A DNA stretch of 64,000 bases from Hyphomicrobiales bacterium (GTDB lineage: Bacteria > Pseudomonadota > Alphaproteobacteria > Rhizobiales > Rhizobiaceae): positions 186,358-250,357 of the forward strand of contig UCMW01000005.1 of assembly GCA_900473745.1 (NCBI GenBank). The letters are read 5' to 3'. The translations under genes and the position numbers were made by a program. Position 1 is the first letter of the stretch; each line of letters opens with the position of its first letter. Shown here one piece after another: positions 19,498-26,078 of the stretch. Under the pieces are notes generated by a model. That model made no database searches, was not told the DNA's origin, and saw nothing but the letters and a program-made list of their open reading frames with translations.

Positions 19498-20469
19498 ATG
19501 AGCACCGATACCACCGAGATCAAGGTCGCACCGAAGAGGGGCATGAGCATCCTCTTCAGCCTCACGCTGCTCGGGCTCCTGCTTTTCCTCTGGCTGCTCC
19601 TCGGCTTTGCCACCAACAGCTTCTGGACGCCCAACAACATCAGCAACCTGCTGCGTCAGGGTGCGATGACGGCGATCCTCGCGGTCGGCCAGACCTTCGT
19701 CATCATCACCGCCGGCATCGATCTATCGGTCGGCGCTGTAGTGGGTTTTGCCAGCGTCATTCTGGCATGGCTCCTGGCGGCCGGCCTGCCCGTCTGGCTT
19801 GCGATCATCCTCACCCTCCTGATGGGTGTCGCCATCGGCATGTTCCACGCCTTCGGCATCGTGCGCATGGGGCTTCCGGCCTTCATCATTACCCTCGCGA
19901 CCCTGACCTCGCTCCGCGGTATCGGACTGTTGATAACCAATGGCTCGACCATTTCGATCTCCAACGAGGCCTTCACCAACTTCGCCCGCGCAGACTTCCT
20001 CGGGGTACCAAGCCTGTTCTGGATGGTCGTCGTCGTCGCCGTGCCGGCCTATGTTTTCCTACACCTGAGCCGCTGGGGCCGCTATCTCTTCGCGGTCGGC
20101 TCCAACAGCGAGGCAGCACGTCTGTCGGGCGTCAACGTCAACCGCACGATCTACATGGCCTATATCCTGTCCTCGACCTGTGCTGCCTTCGTCGGCATCC
20201 TGCTTGCCTCGCGCATCGGGATCGGCAACGCCACCCAGGCGGAAGGCTGGGAGCTGCAGGCAATCGCCTCCTCGGTCATCGGCGGCACCAGCCTCTTCGG
20301 CGCCGTCGGTTCGGTCCAGGGCCCGCTGCTCGGCGCCTTCATCCTGGCGACGATCAACAACGGCGCCAACCTGATGAACGTCAACTCGTTCTGGCAGCGC
20401 ATCATCACCGGTGCCCTGATCATCCTGATCGTCTATTTCGACCAGCTTCGCCGCCGCGGCAGCCGCTGA
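19498..20469 (+). CDS. Sugar ABC transporter permease (RbsC type)
   Basis: A 323-residue inner-membrane permease of the ribose/xylose class with roughly eight to ten hydrophobic segments. The first is at residues 16-36 (FSLTLLGLLLFLWLLLGFA). Family motifs TAGIDLSVGAVVGF and GVNVNRTIYMAYILSS are present. It is preceded by GGGAGG. It probably works as a homodimer with the fused ATPase upstream. A strong hairpin with a T-run follows immediately, before the zinc dehydrogenase gene. Confidence 0.92.
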   Translation: MSTDTTEIKVAPKRGMSILFSLTLLGLLLFLWLLLGFATNSFWTPNNISNLLRQGAMTAILAVGQTFVIITAGIDLSVGAVVGFASVILAWLLAAGLPVWLAIILTLLMGVAIGMFHAFGIVRMGLPAFIITLATLTSLRGIGLLITNGSTISISNEAFTNFARADFLGVPSLFWMVVVVAVPAYVFLHLSRWGRYLFAVGSNSEAARLSGVNVNRTIYMAYILSSTCAAFVGILLASRIGIGNATQAEGWELQAIASSVIGGTSLFGAVGSVQGPLLGAFILATINNGANLMNVNSFWQRIITGALIILIVYFDQLRRRGSR

Positions 20470-20483
20470 GAATTTCCCAAGGT

Positions 20484-20515
20484 GGGGGTGCCGCGAATGG
20501 CATCCCCTTTTTTTT
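20484..20515 (+). terminator. Intrinsic terminator between the permease and the zinc dehydrogenase genes
   Basis: A 9 bp stem (20484-20492 with 20499-20507, one G-T pair) and 6-base loop is followed by eight T residues. It lies 36 bp before the dehydrogenase start, so that gene needs read-through or its own promoter. Confidence 0.82.
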
Positions 20516-20550
20516 CGTCAAACCTTGCCGGGCAGCCGAAAGGAATAAGC

Positions 20551-21567
20551 ATGAAGGCCGCATTGTGTGTCGAACCGGGCCGTCTCGAGATCGTCGATCG
20601 CGATCCGCCGCCGCGTCCCGAAAGAGGCGAAGCCCGCATCGCGATCAGCCATGTCGGGATCTGCGGAACCGACTACCACATCTTCGAAGGCAAACACCCC
20701 TTCCTCGAATATCCGCGCGTGATGGGCCATGAGATCTCGGCAACGGTCCGCGAGGCCGGCGAAGGCGTCGAGCTCGCCGTCGGCACCAAGGTCATCGTCA
20801 ATCCCTATATCGCCTGCGGCACCTGTATCGCTTGCCGCAAGGACAAGCCAAATTGCTGCATGAATATTCGCGTGCTCGGTGTCCATACCGATGGGGCAAT
20901 GTGCGAGGAAATCACGGTCCCGGCCGTCAATCTTTATCCCGCTGACGACCTTTCCCCGGAAGCCGCAGCAACCGTAGAATTTCTGGCCATCGGCGCCCAT
21001 GCCGTCCGTCGCTCCATGGCACCACAGGGATCGAGATCACTGGTCATAGGCGCAGGCCCGATCGGCCTCGGCACGGCGATCTTCGCCCGCATTGCCGGAC
21101 ACGCCGTAACCCTGCTCGACACCAGCAGCGAGCGCCTGTCGATGGCAGCGGATCGCCTGGGCTTCACATCAGGGCTGATCGCCGATGACAGCCTCGAGCC
21201 TGAGGTCGGGGAATTGACCGGGGGAGACGGCTTCGACGTGGTCTTCGATGCCACCGGCTACCGCCCCTCGATGGAACGCGCCTTCCGCTTCGTTGCCCAT
21301 GGTGGAAGCCTGGTGCTGGTCAGCGTGGTCAAGGAGGACATCACCTTCTCCGACCCCGAATTCCACAAGCGCGAGATGATGCTGATCGGCAGCCGCAACG
21401 CGACCCGCGTCGACTTCGATCATGTCCGCAAATCGATCGCGGATGGCCTCGTGCCGATCGACCAGCTGATCACGCATCGCACGACCCTGGCAAATCTCAC
21501 CACGGATCTGCCGCGCTGGGCGCGCGAGAAATCCGGTCTGATCAAGGCCCTGATCCAGATCGGCTGA
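20551..21567 (+). CDS. Zinc-dependent alcohol dehydrogenase (L-galactonate 5-dehydrogenase-like)
   Basis: A 338-residue medium-chain dehydrogenase. The catalytic zinc site comes from Cys in GICGTDYH and the GHE motif. The structural zinc Cys cluster is in CGTCIACRKDKPNCC. The NAD-binding glycine motif is GAGPIGLG. It resembles sorbitol/threonine/L-galactonate dehydrogenases. In this locus the sensible reaction is L-galactonate to D-tagaturonate, feeding the UxaB-like and UxaA enzymes upstream. The start at 20551 has the site AAAGGAA. The function is inferred from context; an L-fuconate or polyol substrate is possible. Confidence 0.85.
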   Translation: MKAALCVEPGRLEIVDRDPPPRPERGEARIAISHVGICGTDYHIFEGKHPFLEYPRVMGHEISATVREAGEGVELAVGTKVIVNPYIACGTCIACRKDKPNCCMNIRVLGVHTDGAMCEEITVPAVNLYPADDLSPEAAATVEFLAIGAHAVRRSMAPQGSRSLVIGAGPIGLGTAIFARIAGHAVTLLDTSSERLSMAADRLGFTSGLIADDSLEPEVGELTGGDGFDVVFDATGYRPSMERAFRFVAHGGSLVLVSVVKEDITFSDPEFHKREMMLIGSRNATRVDFDHVRKSIADGLVPIDQLITHRTTLANLTTDLPRWAREKSGLIKALIQIG

Positions 21568-21581
21568 TAGTCGAGACGAAA

Positions 21582-21610
21582 AAAGGCCCGCAGCTTGTCA
21601 GCGGGCCTTT
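21582..21610. terminator. Bidirectional intrinsic terminator
   Basis: A 10 bp stem AAAGGCCCGC / GCGGGCCTTT with a 9-base loop sits between converging genes, with A-runs on the left and T-runs on the right. It should stop the dehydrogenase transcript on the plus strand and the esterase transcript on the minus strand. Confidence 0.87.
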
Positions 21611-21630
21611 TGTGTTTCGTGTGCGTGATA

Positions 21631-22239
21631 TCAGGGCTTCTGCAGGAAAACGGCGATCGCATCGACCTCGCCTTGCGAAACCTCGTGGCCGCCCGGATGC
21701 AGAAACGTCTCAACCTGAGCGCCTTGCGCCTCGAAATAGGCCGTCAGCCGTTCGGTCAGCGGCAGCGGGCAGATCGGATCCCGCTGGCCGGCAGTCACGA
21801 GCACCGCAACATCCGAAAGCCCCGGCTGTGCCGGCGGATCGAACGGGATCAGCGGATGCATCAGGATCACGCGGTCGAAGAGATCAGGCGCCTCGAACAG
21901 GACCGAAGCCAAGATATTGGCGCCATTCGAATACCCCAGCCCGTAGATCGGTCGATCCGGGTTCTTCTCCTTGTGCGCGCGCATGAAGGCTGCCATCTGG
22001 GCCGTTCTCTGGGTGAGATCGGCCATGTCATAGATACCTTCGCCGGTGCGCTTGAAAAAGCGCGCAGCGCCGTATTCCGAGACGTCACCGCGCGGCGACA
22101 CGATCCCGGCCTCGGGCAGGATCCGGTTCACGAGCCCCGGAAACTGATGTTCGTCGCCGCCGGTCCCATGGAAGGTGAAGACGAGCGGTGCGGCACCCTG
22201 CGGTGCCTGATAGAGGTGGATGTAGCTATCGAGTGCCAT
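21631..22239 (-). CDS. Alpha/beta hydrolase (carboxylesterase/phospholipase-like)
   Basis: A 202-residue alpha/beta-hydrolase. The nucleophile elbow is GYSNGA, the oxyanion region HGTGGDEHQF, the acid Asp is in GQRDPICP and the His in HPGGHEV, so the triad is complete. The group is usually called carboxylesterase or phospholipase and often accompanies a ring-cleaving dioxygenase of the MhqO/glyoxalase family, as here. The gene follows the dioxygenase on the same strand with a 53 bp gap containing a hairpin. Action on a quinone- or thiol-related ester is inference only. Confidence 0.85.
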   Translation of the reverse strand: MALDSYIHLYQAPQGAAPLVFTFHGTGGDEHQFPGLVNRILPEAGIVSPRGDVSEYGAARFFKRTGEGIYDMADLTQRTAQMAAFMRAHKEKNPDRPIYGLGYSNGANILASVLFEAPDLFDRVILMHPLIPFDPPAQPGLSDVAVLVTAGQRDPICPLPLTERLTAYFEAQGAQVETFLHPGGHEVSQGEVDAIAVFLQKP

Positions 22240-22254
22240 ATTGGTTCCTCCGCA

Positions 22255-22286
22255 AGAGGGACGACGCCGTCAGGCATCGTCCCTCT
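22255..22286 (-). terminator. Hairpin between the dioxygenase and the esterase genes
   Basis: A 10 bp stem (22255-22264 with 22277-22286), extended inside by three more pairs, lies 6 bp past the dioxygenase stop codon. The following T-run is weak, so it may be an attenuator rather than a terminator. Confidence 0.5.
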
Positions 22287-22292
22287 ATGCGA

Positions 22293-23225
22293 TTAGTCCT
22301 TGATCGGGGTCAGATGGGCTTCGATCTGCGAGCGATACTGCTGGTAGCGGGTCGGCAGCTTCAGCGCCTCACCGAGATGAGCCGTGTCTTCGTCGCGATT
22401 GAAGCCGGGTTCGTTCGTGGCGATTTCGAAGAGCACACCACCCGGCGTGCGGAAATAGATCGCCCAGAAGTAGTCACGGTCGATGACCGGCGTCACCTGG
22501 TACCCAGTGTCGAGTAGCGCCTTGCGAACTTCGAGCTGAGCCGCACGGTCTTCCACGGCAAAGGCGACGTGGTGGACCGAACCGGCACCCTGCTGGGCAT
22601 GCGAGGCACCCGGCAGCACTTCGAGATCGATATAGTCGGCACCATTGCCGCCAGTGACTGCATAGCGAACGAAGTCGCCCTGTTTGTCGACCGGCTGGTA
22701 GCCCATGAACTTCAGGAGTTCGCCGGTAGCACCTTCGTCGCGCAGCCGCATGGTCACGCCGCGGAAACCGTGAACACCTTCCGAAACGCCAACCGGACCA
22801 CCGGCGAAGGGCACGCGGCTGTCGCCGTCGACCTCGGCCAGTGCAAAGCCATCGCCATCAGGACCGGCAAATCGCAGGCGATCTTCACCGAAGAGCGAAT
22901 AGGAGCCGAGCTCCTCTACGCCTTCCTTCGACAGGCGTTCCTGCCAGAAACCGAGTGTGCCCTTCGGCACGGAGAAGACGGTCTCGGAGACTTCACCGGC
23001 GCCGCGACCACCCTTGCCCATGTTGGCAAACGGGAAGTAGGTCATGACCGAGCCGGCATTGCCGACCTCGTCCCCGTAGTAGAGGTGGTAGACATCGGGA
23101 GCGTCGAAGTTGACGGTCTTCTTGACCCGGCGAAGGCCGAGGGTTTTCGTGAAGAAGTCGTTGTTTTCCTGGGCATCCGCGGCCATGGAGGTAACGTGAT
23201 GCAGGCCTTTGATCTGGGTAAGCAT
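22293..23225 (-). CDS. Ring-cleaving dioxygenase, glyoxalase/vicinal-oxygen-chelate family (MhqO-like)
   Basis: A 310-residue protein with two halves of the glyoxalase/bleomycin-resistance fold. The N-terminal half starts LTQIKGLHHVTSMAADAQEN with a metal-ligand His. The C-terminal half has GAGSVHHVAFAVEDRAAQ and the last ligand Glu in GGVLFEIATNEPGF. Relatives are hydroquinone-responsive ring-cleaving dioxygenases. The start at 23225 is taken from the homology; the frame upstream to 23609 overlaps the LysR gene and is not real. It is divergent from a LysR gene that probably controls it. Confidence 0.87.
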   Translation of the reverse strand: MLTQIKGLHHVTSMAADAQENNDFFTKTLGLRRVKKTVNFDAPDVYHLYYGDEVGNAGSVMTYFPFANMGKGGRGAGEVSETVFSVPKGTLGFWQERLSKEGVEELGSYSLFGEDRLRFAGPDGDGFALAEVDGDSRVPFAGGPVGVSEGVHGFRGVTMRLRDEGATGELLKFMGYQPVDKQGDFVRYAVTGGNGADYIDLEVLPGASHAQQGAGSVHHVAFAVEDRAAQLEVRKALLDTGYQVTPVIDRDYFWAIYFRTPGGVLFEIATNEPGFNRDEDTAHLGEALKLPTRYQQYRSQIEAHLTPIKD

Positions 23226-23261
23226 GGCTCTGATCCTTTCCCGGCAATCGCGCCGGCTTTG

Positions 23262-23276
23262 TTCTGTTGAACAGAA
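23262..23276. promoter_or_regulatory. Perfect palindrome TTCTGTT-G-AACAGAA
   Basis: A 15-base dyad with 7-base arms around a single G, 37 bp upstream of the dioxygenase start in the divergent gap. It looks like a regulator-binding site. It is separate from the LysR-type dyad nearer the LysR gene. Confidence 0.55.
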
Positions 23277-23309
23277 TATGGGCCATGGCTTTCCACGAGA
23301 GAATAGCTG

Positions 23310-23326
23310 TAATATTGTGGATATTA
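23310..23326. promoter_or_regulatory. LysR-box-like dyad TAATAT-N5-ATATTA
   Basis: A 17-base interrupted dyad of the T-N11-A style bound by LysR regulators, 7 bp before the LysR start codon. Its position suits autoregulation of the LysR gene and control of the divergent operon. Confidence 0.55.
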
Positions 23327-23333
23327 TTGCAAA

Positions 23334-24260
23334 ATGGACAACAATCAGATGGGCGAAGTCGAGGCTATCCGCACGTTCCTGACGGTCGCTGAACAAAGCA
23401 GCTTCAGTGCTGCCGCCCGTTTGCTCGGCTTGACACCCGCCTCGGTTACCCGAACGGTCTCCGGCCTTGAGGAACAGCTCGGCGTCCAGCTTCTGCTGCG
23501 CACCACGCGCAAGGTATCGCTGACCTCGGCCGGCGCCGCCTATGCAGCCCGTGTCGCACCACTGGTCGATGGCCTCGCACGCGCGACGGAAGAAACGCGT
23601 GACCTGCATAAGGTGACGGCCGGTTCGATCCGGGTATCAGCGCCGATGTCGCTCGGCATGAAAGTGCTTCCGACGGTGCTGTCGCAGTTCTCGATCATCC
23701 ACCCGAAGACGAGCGTCGCAATCGAGTTGTCCGATCGCTTCGTCGATATCGTCGAAGAAAACTATGACCTCGCGATCCGCATTTCGGGGCCGCCGACGGA
23801 CAAATCGACGATCTGGCGCAAGATCCGTCCCGTGCCCCGTCTTCTGGTGGCCTCGCCATCCTTCCTCGTGCAGAACGGTACACCGAAGCTGCCCGAGGAC
23901 CTCGCGACACTCGAATGCCTGAGCTACCACGACCAGTCGAAGACCGAGACCTGGGAGCTGAGCAGGCCCGGGCAGACACGAACCGTCGAGGCGAACGGCC
24001 GCTTCTCGATCAACAATGGTGATTTCCTCTGCCGATTGGCCGTCGCCGGCGAGGGGATTGCCTTGCTGCCACGCTTCATCGTCGAGGACGAGTTGCGCGC
24101 AGGCTCGCTCGTCGAGGTTCTGCCCGGATGGACCACGCCGGAAATCTGGCTAACGCTCTACTATCCGCCCTATGAACATCTGCCGCTGAGGGTCGCGACC
24201 TTTTCGGATTTCTTCGAGGCTTTCGTCAAGGAGAGCTGGGACTCCGGACATCCGGCCTGA
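23334..24260 (+). CDS. LysR family transcriptional regulator
   Basis: A 308-residue LTTR. The N-terminal winged helix (residues 7-65, IRTFLTVAEQSSFSAAARLL and LTPASVTRTVSGLEEQLGVQ) is followed by a substrate-binding domain with two periplasmic-type lobes. It belongs to the CrgA/DsdC-like group by the style of ATEETRDLHKVTAGSIRVSAP. It is divergent from the dioxygenase and esterase pair, which it probably regulates. The start at 23334 is consistent with family N-termini; the ribosome-binding site is poor. Confidence 0.9.
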   Translation: MDNNQMGEVEAIRTFLTVAEQSSFSAAARLLGLTPASVTRTVSGLEEQLGVQLLLRTTRKVSLTSAGAAYAARVAPLVDGLARATEETRDLHKVTAGSIRVSAPMSLGMKVLPTVLSQFSIIHPKTSVAIELSDRFVDIVEENYDLAIRISGPPTDKSTIWRKIRPVPRLLVASPSFLVQNGTPKLPEDLATLECLSYHDQSKTETWELSRPGQTRTVEANGRFSINNGDFLCRLAVAGEGIALLPRFIVEDELRAGSLVEVLPGWTTPEIWLTLYYPPYEHLPLRVATFSDFFEAFVKESWDSGHPA

Positions 24261-24266
24261 CCACCT

Positions 24267-24953
24267 TCAGCGCTCGCGCCCGAAAAACTCACCGATCTCC
24301 TGCGCGATCTTGTCGGTCGCGATCGGGACCTCGACCTTCTTCACCTGCTCGAAGAGGGTTTCGGGAATGGCGGCCTTGCGAGCCTCGGCCAGCCCCTCGA
24401 AGAAGCGAGGCGAGAATTCCGGATGCGGCTGGTAGGACAGGCCCCAGTCGCCGTAGCGAATGACGGCGTTCTCGCAGGCATCCGTCTTGCCGACAACTTC
24501 TGCGCCCTCGGGCACGCGGATCACCTGATCCTGATGCCAGGCGAGCAGAACCTGTTCCTCACCCGTGTCGGAACGCTTGTAACGGACTGGACCGGCCGAC
24601 CAGCCACCCTTGAACTTCTCCACTTCGCCACCGAGCGCCTTCGCCATCACCTGATGGCCGAAACAGATGCCGACCATGGGCACCTTGGCCGCATGCACCC
24701 GGCGAATGAAATCTTCGAGCCGGCGGATCCAGTCATGCTCTTCATAAACGCCGAACTTCGACCCTGTGAGCAGCCAGCCATCGACATCGGTCGGGCTGTC
24801 AGGAAACTCGCCGTCGACAACGAAGTATCGTTTGAAGGCAAAGTCGAACTTGCCGAGCAATGCGGCAAACATGTCGGCATAGTTGCCGTACTCGTTCGTG
24901 AGTTGGGTCGGCGAATGGCCTGTGACGAGGATGCCGATGGTCTTGGTGGTCAT
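24267..24953 (-). CDS. Class I glutamine amidotransferase-like protein
   Basis: A 228-residue GATase1 domain standing alone. The nucleophile Cys is in VGICFGHQ, and the His and Glu of the triad in SYQPHPEF. These domains release ammonia from glutamine or hydrolyse gamma-glutamyl bonds. Single-domain members of this type often carry GMP-synthase-like names without a known substrate. The start at 24953 (MTTKTIGILV) has an AGGAA site; the upstream ATG at 24971 has none. It is divergent from a GntR gene, suggesting control by it. The actual substrate is unknown. Confidence 0.85.
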   Translation of the reverse strand: MTTKTIGILVTGHSPTQLTNEYGNYADMFAALLGKFDFAFKRYFVVDGEFPDSPTDVDGWLLTGSKFGVYEEHDWIRRLEDFIRRVHAAKVPMVGICFGHQVMAKALGGEVEKFKGGWSAGPVRYKRSDTGEEQVLLAWHQDQVIRVPEGAEVVGKTDACENAVIRYGDWGLSYQPHPEFSPRFFEGLAEARKAAIPETLFEQVKKVEVPIATDKIAQEIGEFFGRER

Positions 24954-25022
24954 GGGATGTTCCTGCAGCATGGCAAAGAGGGTTTCACCTCTTGCACTCC
25001 GTCATTCTATACCAAATGTTAG

Positions 25023-25032
25023 TTTGATCAAA
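25023..25032. promoter_or_regulatory. Palindrome TTTGATCAAA in a divergent AT-rich promoter gap
   Basis: A perfect 10-base palindrome within the AT-rich part of the gap between the amidotransferase and GntR genes. It is a candidate operator for the GntR regulator; short palindromes of this size can occur by chance. Confidence 0.35.
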
Positions 25033-25109
25033 TTTCAAGAGGGTGTCGGGCCAAATCGAATGGGAAAACGGTTCGGCACAGGACAAGGGCAGGAGAATTC
25101 GGTCGGATC

Positions 25110-25784
25110 ATGGCGAGCGATGAACGCAAGGTGGAGGAATCGCTGAAGCAGCGGGTTTACCGAACGCTCCGCGCTCGGGTCATGTCGGGTGCCGTAGCCC
25201 CGGGCCTGCCGATCACGATCAACGGTGTCGCGGATGACCTGGGTGTCAGCGCCATGCCTGTGCGGGAAGCGTTGCATCGCCTCGTCGCCGACGGGGCACT
25301 GGAATACCTCGACAACCGCCGCGTCCGCGTCCCGGAAATGACCCTGTCGAAGTTCGAGGAGATCATTGCCGCCCGCACGGCGCTGGAAACGCTCGCCGCA
25401 ATACGCGCCCTGCCGCACATCGATGCCATGCGGCTGGAGCGTCTGCACGAGATCGATTCGCAGATCGACGAAGCCTATGCCGCCGACGACCTGTTGCGCT
25501 CGACCGAACTCAACTTCCTCTTCCACCGCACCTTGTATGAGCCGGGCGCAAGTGGCGTGCTGCTGGACCTGATGGAATCGGTCTGGCTGCGCCTCGGCCC
25601 CTTCATGCGGCTGGCCACAGCAAAGCTGGAAGAAAGCTATCGCATCGACCGCCATGCCGAGGCGCTGGAGGCCATCCGGCGCCAGGACGCCAATGCACTC
25701 TCAGTGGCGATCGAGGCCGATATTCAGGATGGCGTCGGCCATCTCGGCCGGCATTTCCTCGGCAAGACCGTTCCGTCTCCTTGA
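25110..25784 (+). CDS. GntR family regulator with FCD domain
   Basis: A 224-residue FadR-subfamily regulator. The single winged helix (residues 10-75, SLKQRVYRTLRARVMSGAVA and VSAMPVREALHRLV) is followed by a helical FCD domain with ligand-binding residues in LNFLFHRTLYE. It has the normal length for the group. It is divergent from the glutamine amidotransferase gene and upstream of the octapeptide-repeat gene, from which it is separated by 294 bp. The likely target is the amidotransferase; the effector is unknown. Confidence 0.9.
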   Translation: MASDERKVEESLKQRVYRTLRARVMSGAVAPGLPITINGVADDLGVSAMPVREALHRLVADGALEYLDNRRVRVPEMTLSKFEEIIAARTALETLAAIRALPHIDAMRLERLHEIDSQIDEAYAADDLLRSTELNFLFHRTLYEPGASGVLLDLMESVWLRLGPFMRLATAKLEESYRIDRHAEALEAIRRQDANALSVAIEADIQDGVGHLGRHFLGKTVPSP

Positions 25785-26078
25785 TCGCGGCAGCATAAGC
25801 AGGATCACCCGATTCAGACGACTGCGACCCTCCGCCCTGGCGCCGTTCATGACGCCGGCACTCTTCCGCACGAACCAACCGGGAGATGTGGAAGCACAGG
25901 CTCAGGCAAGCCTTGGCCTCTAGAACCGGATCATGCCAGGCGAGTTTTTTCGACCTGCCGGGCAAGACCTTGTGCCGGAAGACACTGAGAAGGTTGAGAC
26001 GAATCGCCTCGATCGGATGGATGCCAACCGGTGAAATACCTTTGAGCACATTCGTTTGAAACCAAGAGGCCGATAGAC
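25785..26078 (+). other. Non-coding gap before the octapeptide-repeat gene
   Basis: I see no gene here. It contains an AAGAGG ribosome-binding site 9 bp before the ATG at 26079. An ORF at 25654-25923 is a shadow of the GntR gene end. No clear promoter, terminator or repeat was found. Confidence 0.5.

Noticed and set aside
22293..23609. Long form (438 codons) of the dioxygenase
   Set aside because: The extra N-terminal part overlaps the divergent LysR gene and its operator dyads; the family begins at MLTQIKGLHHV (23225).
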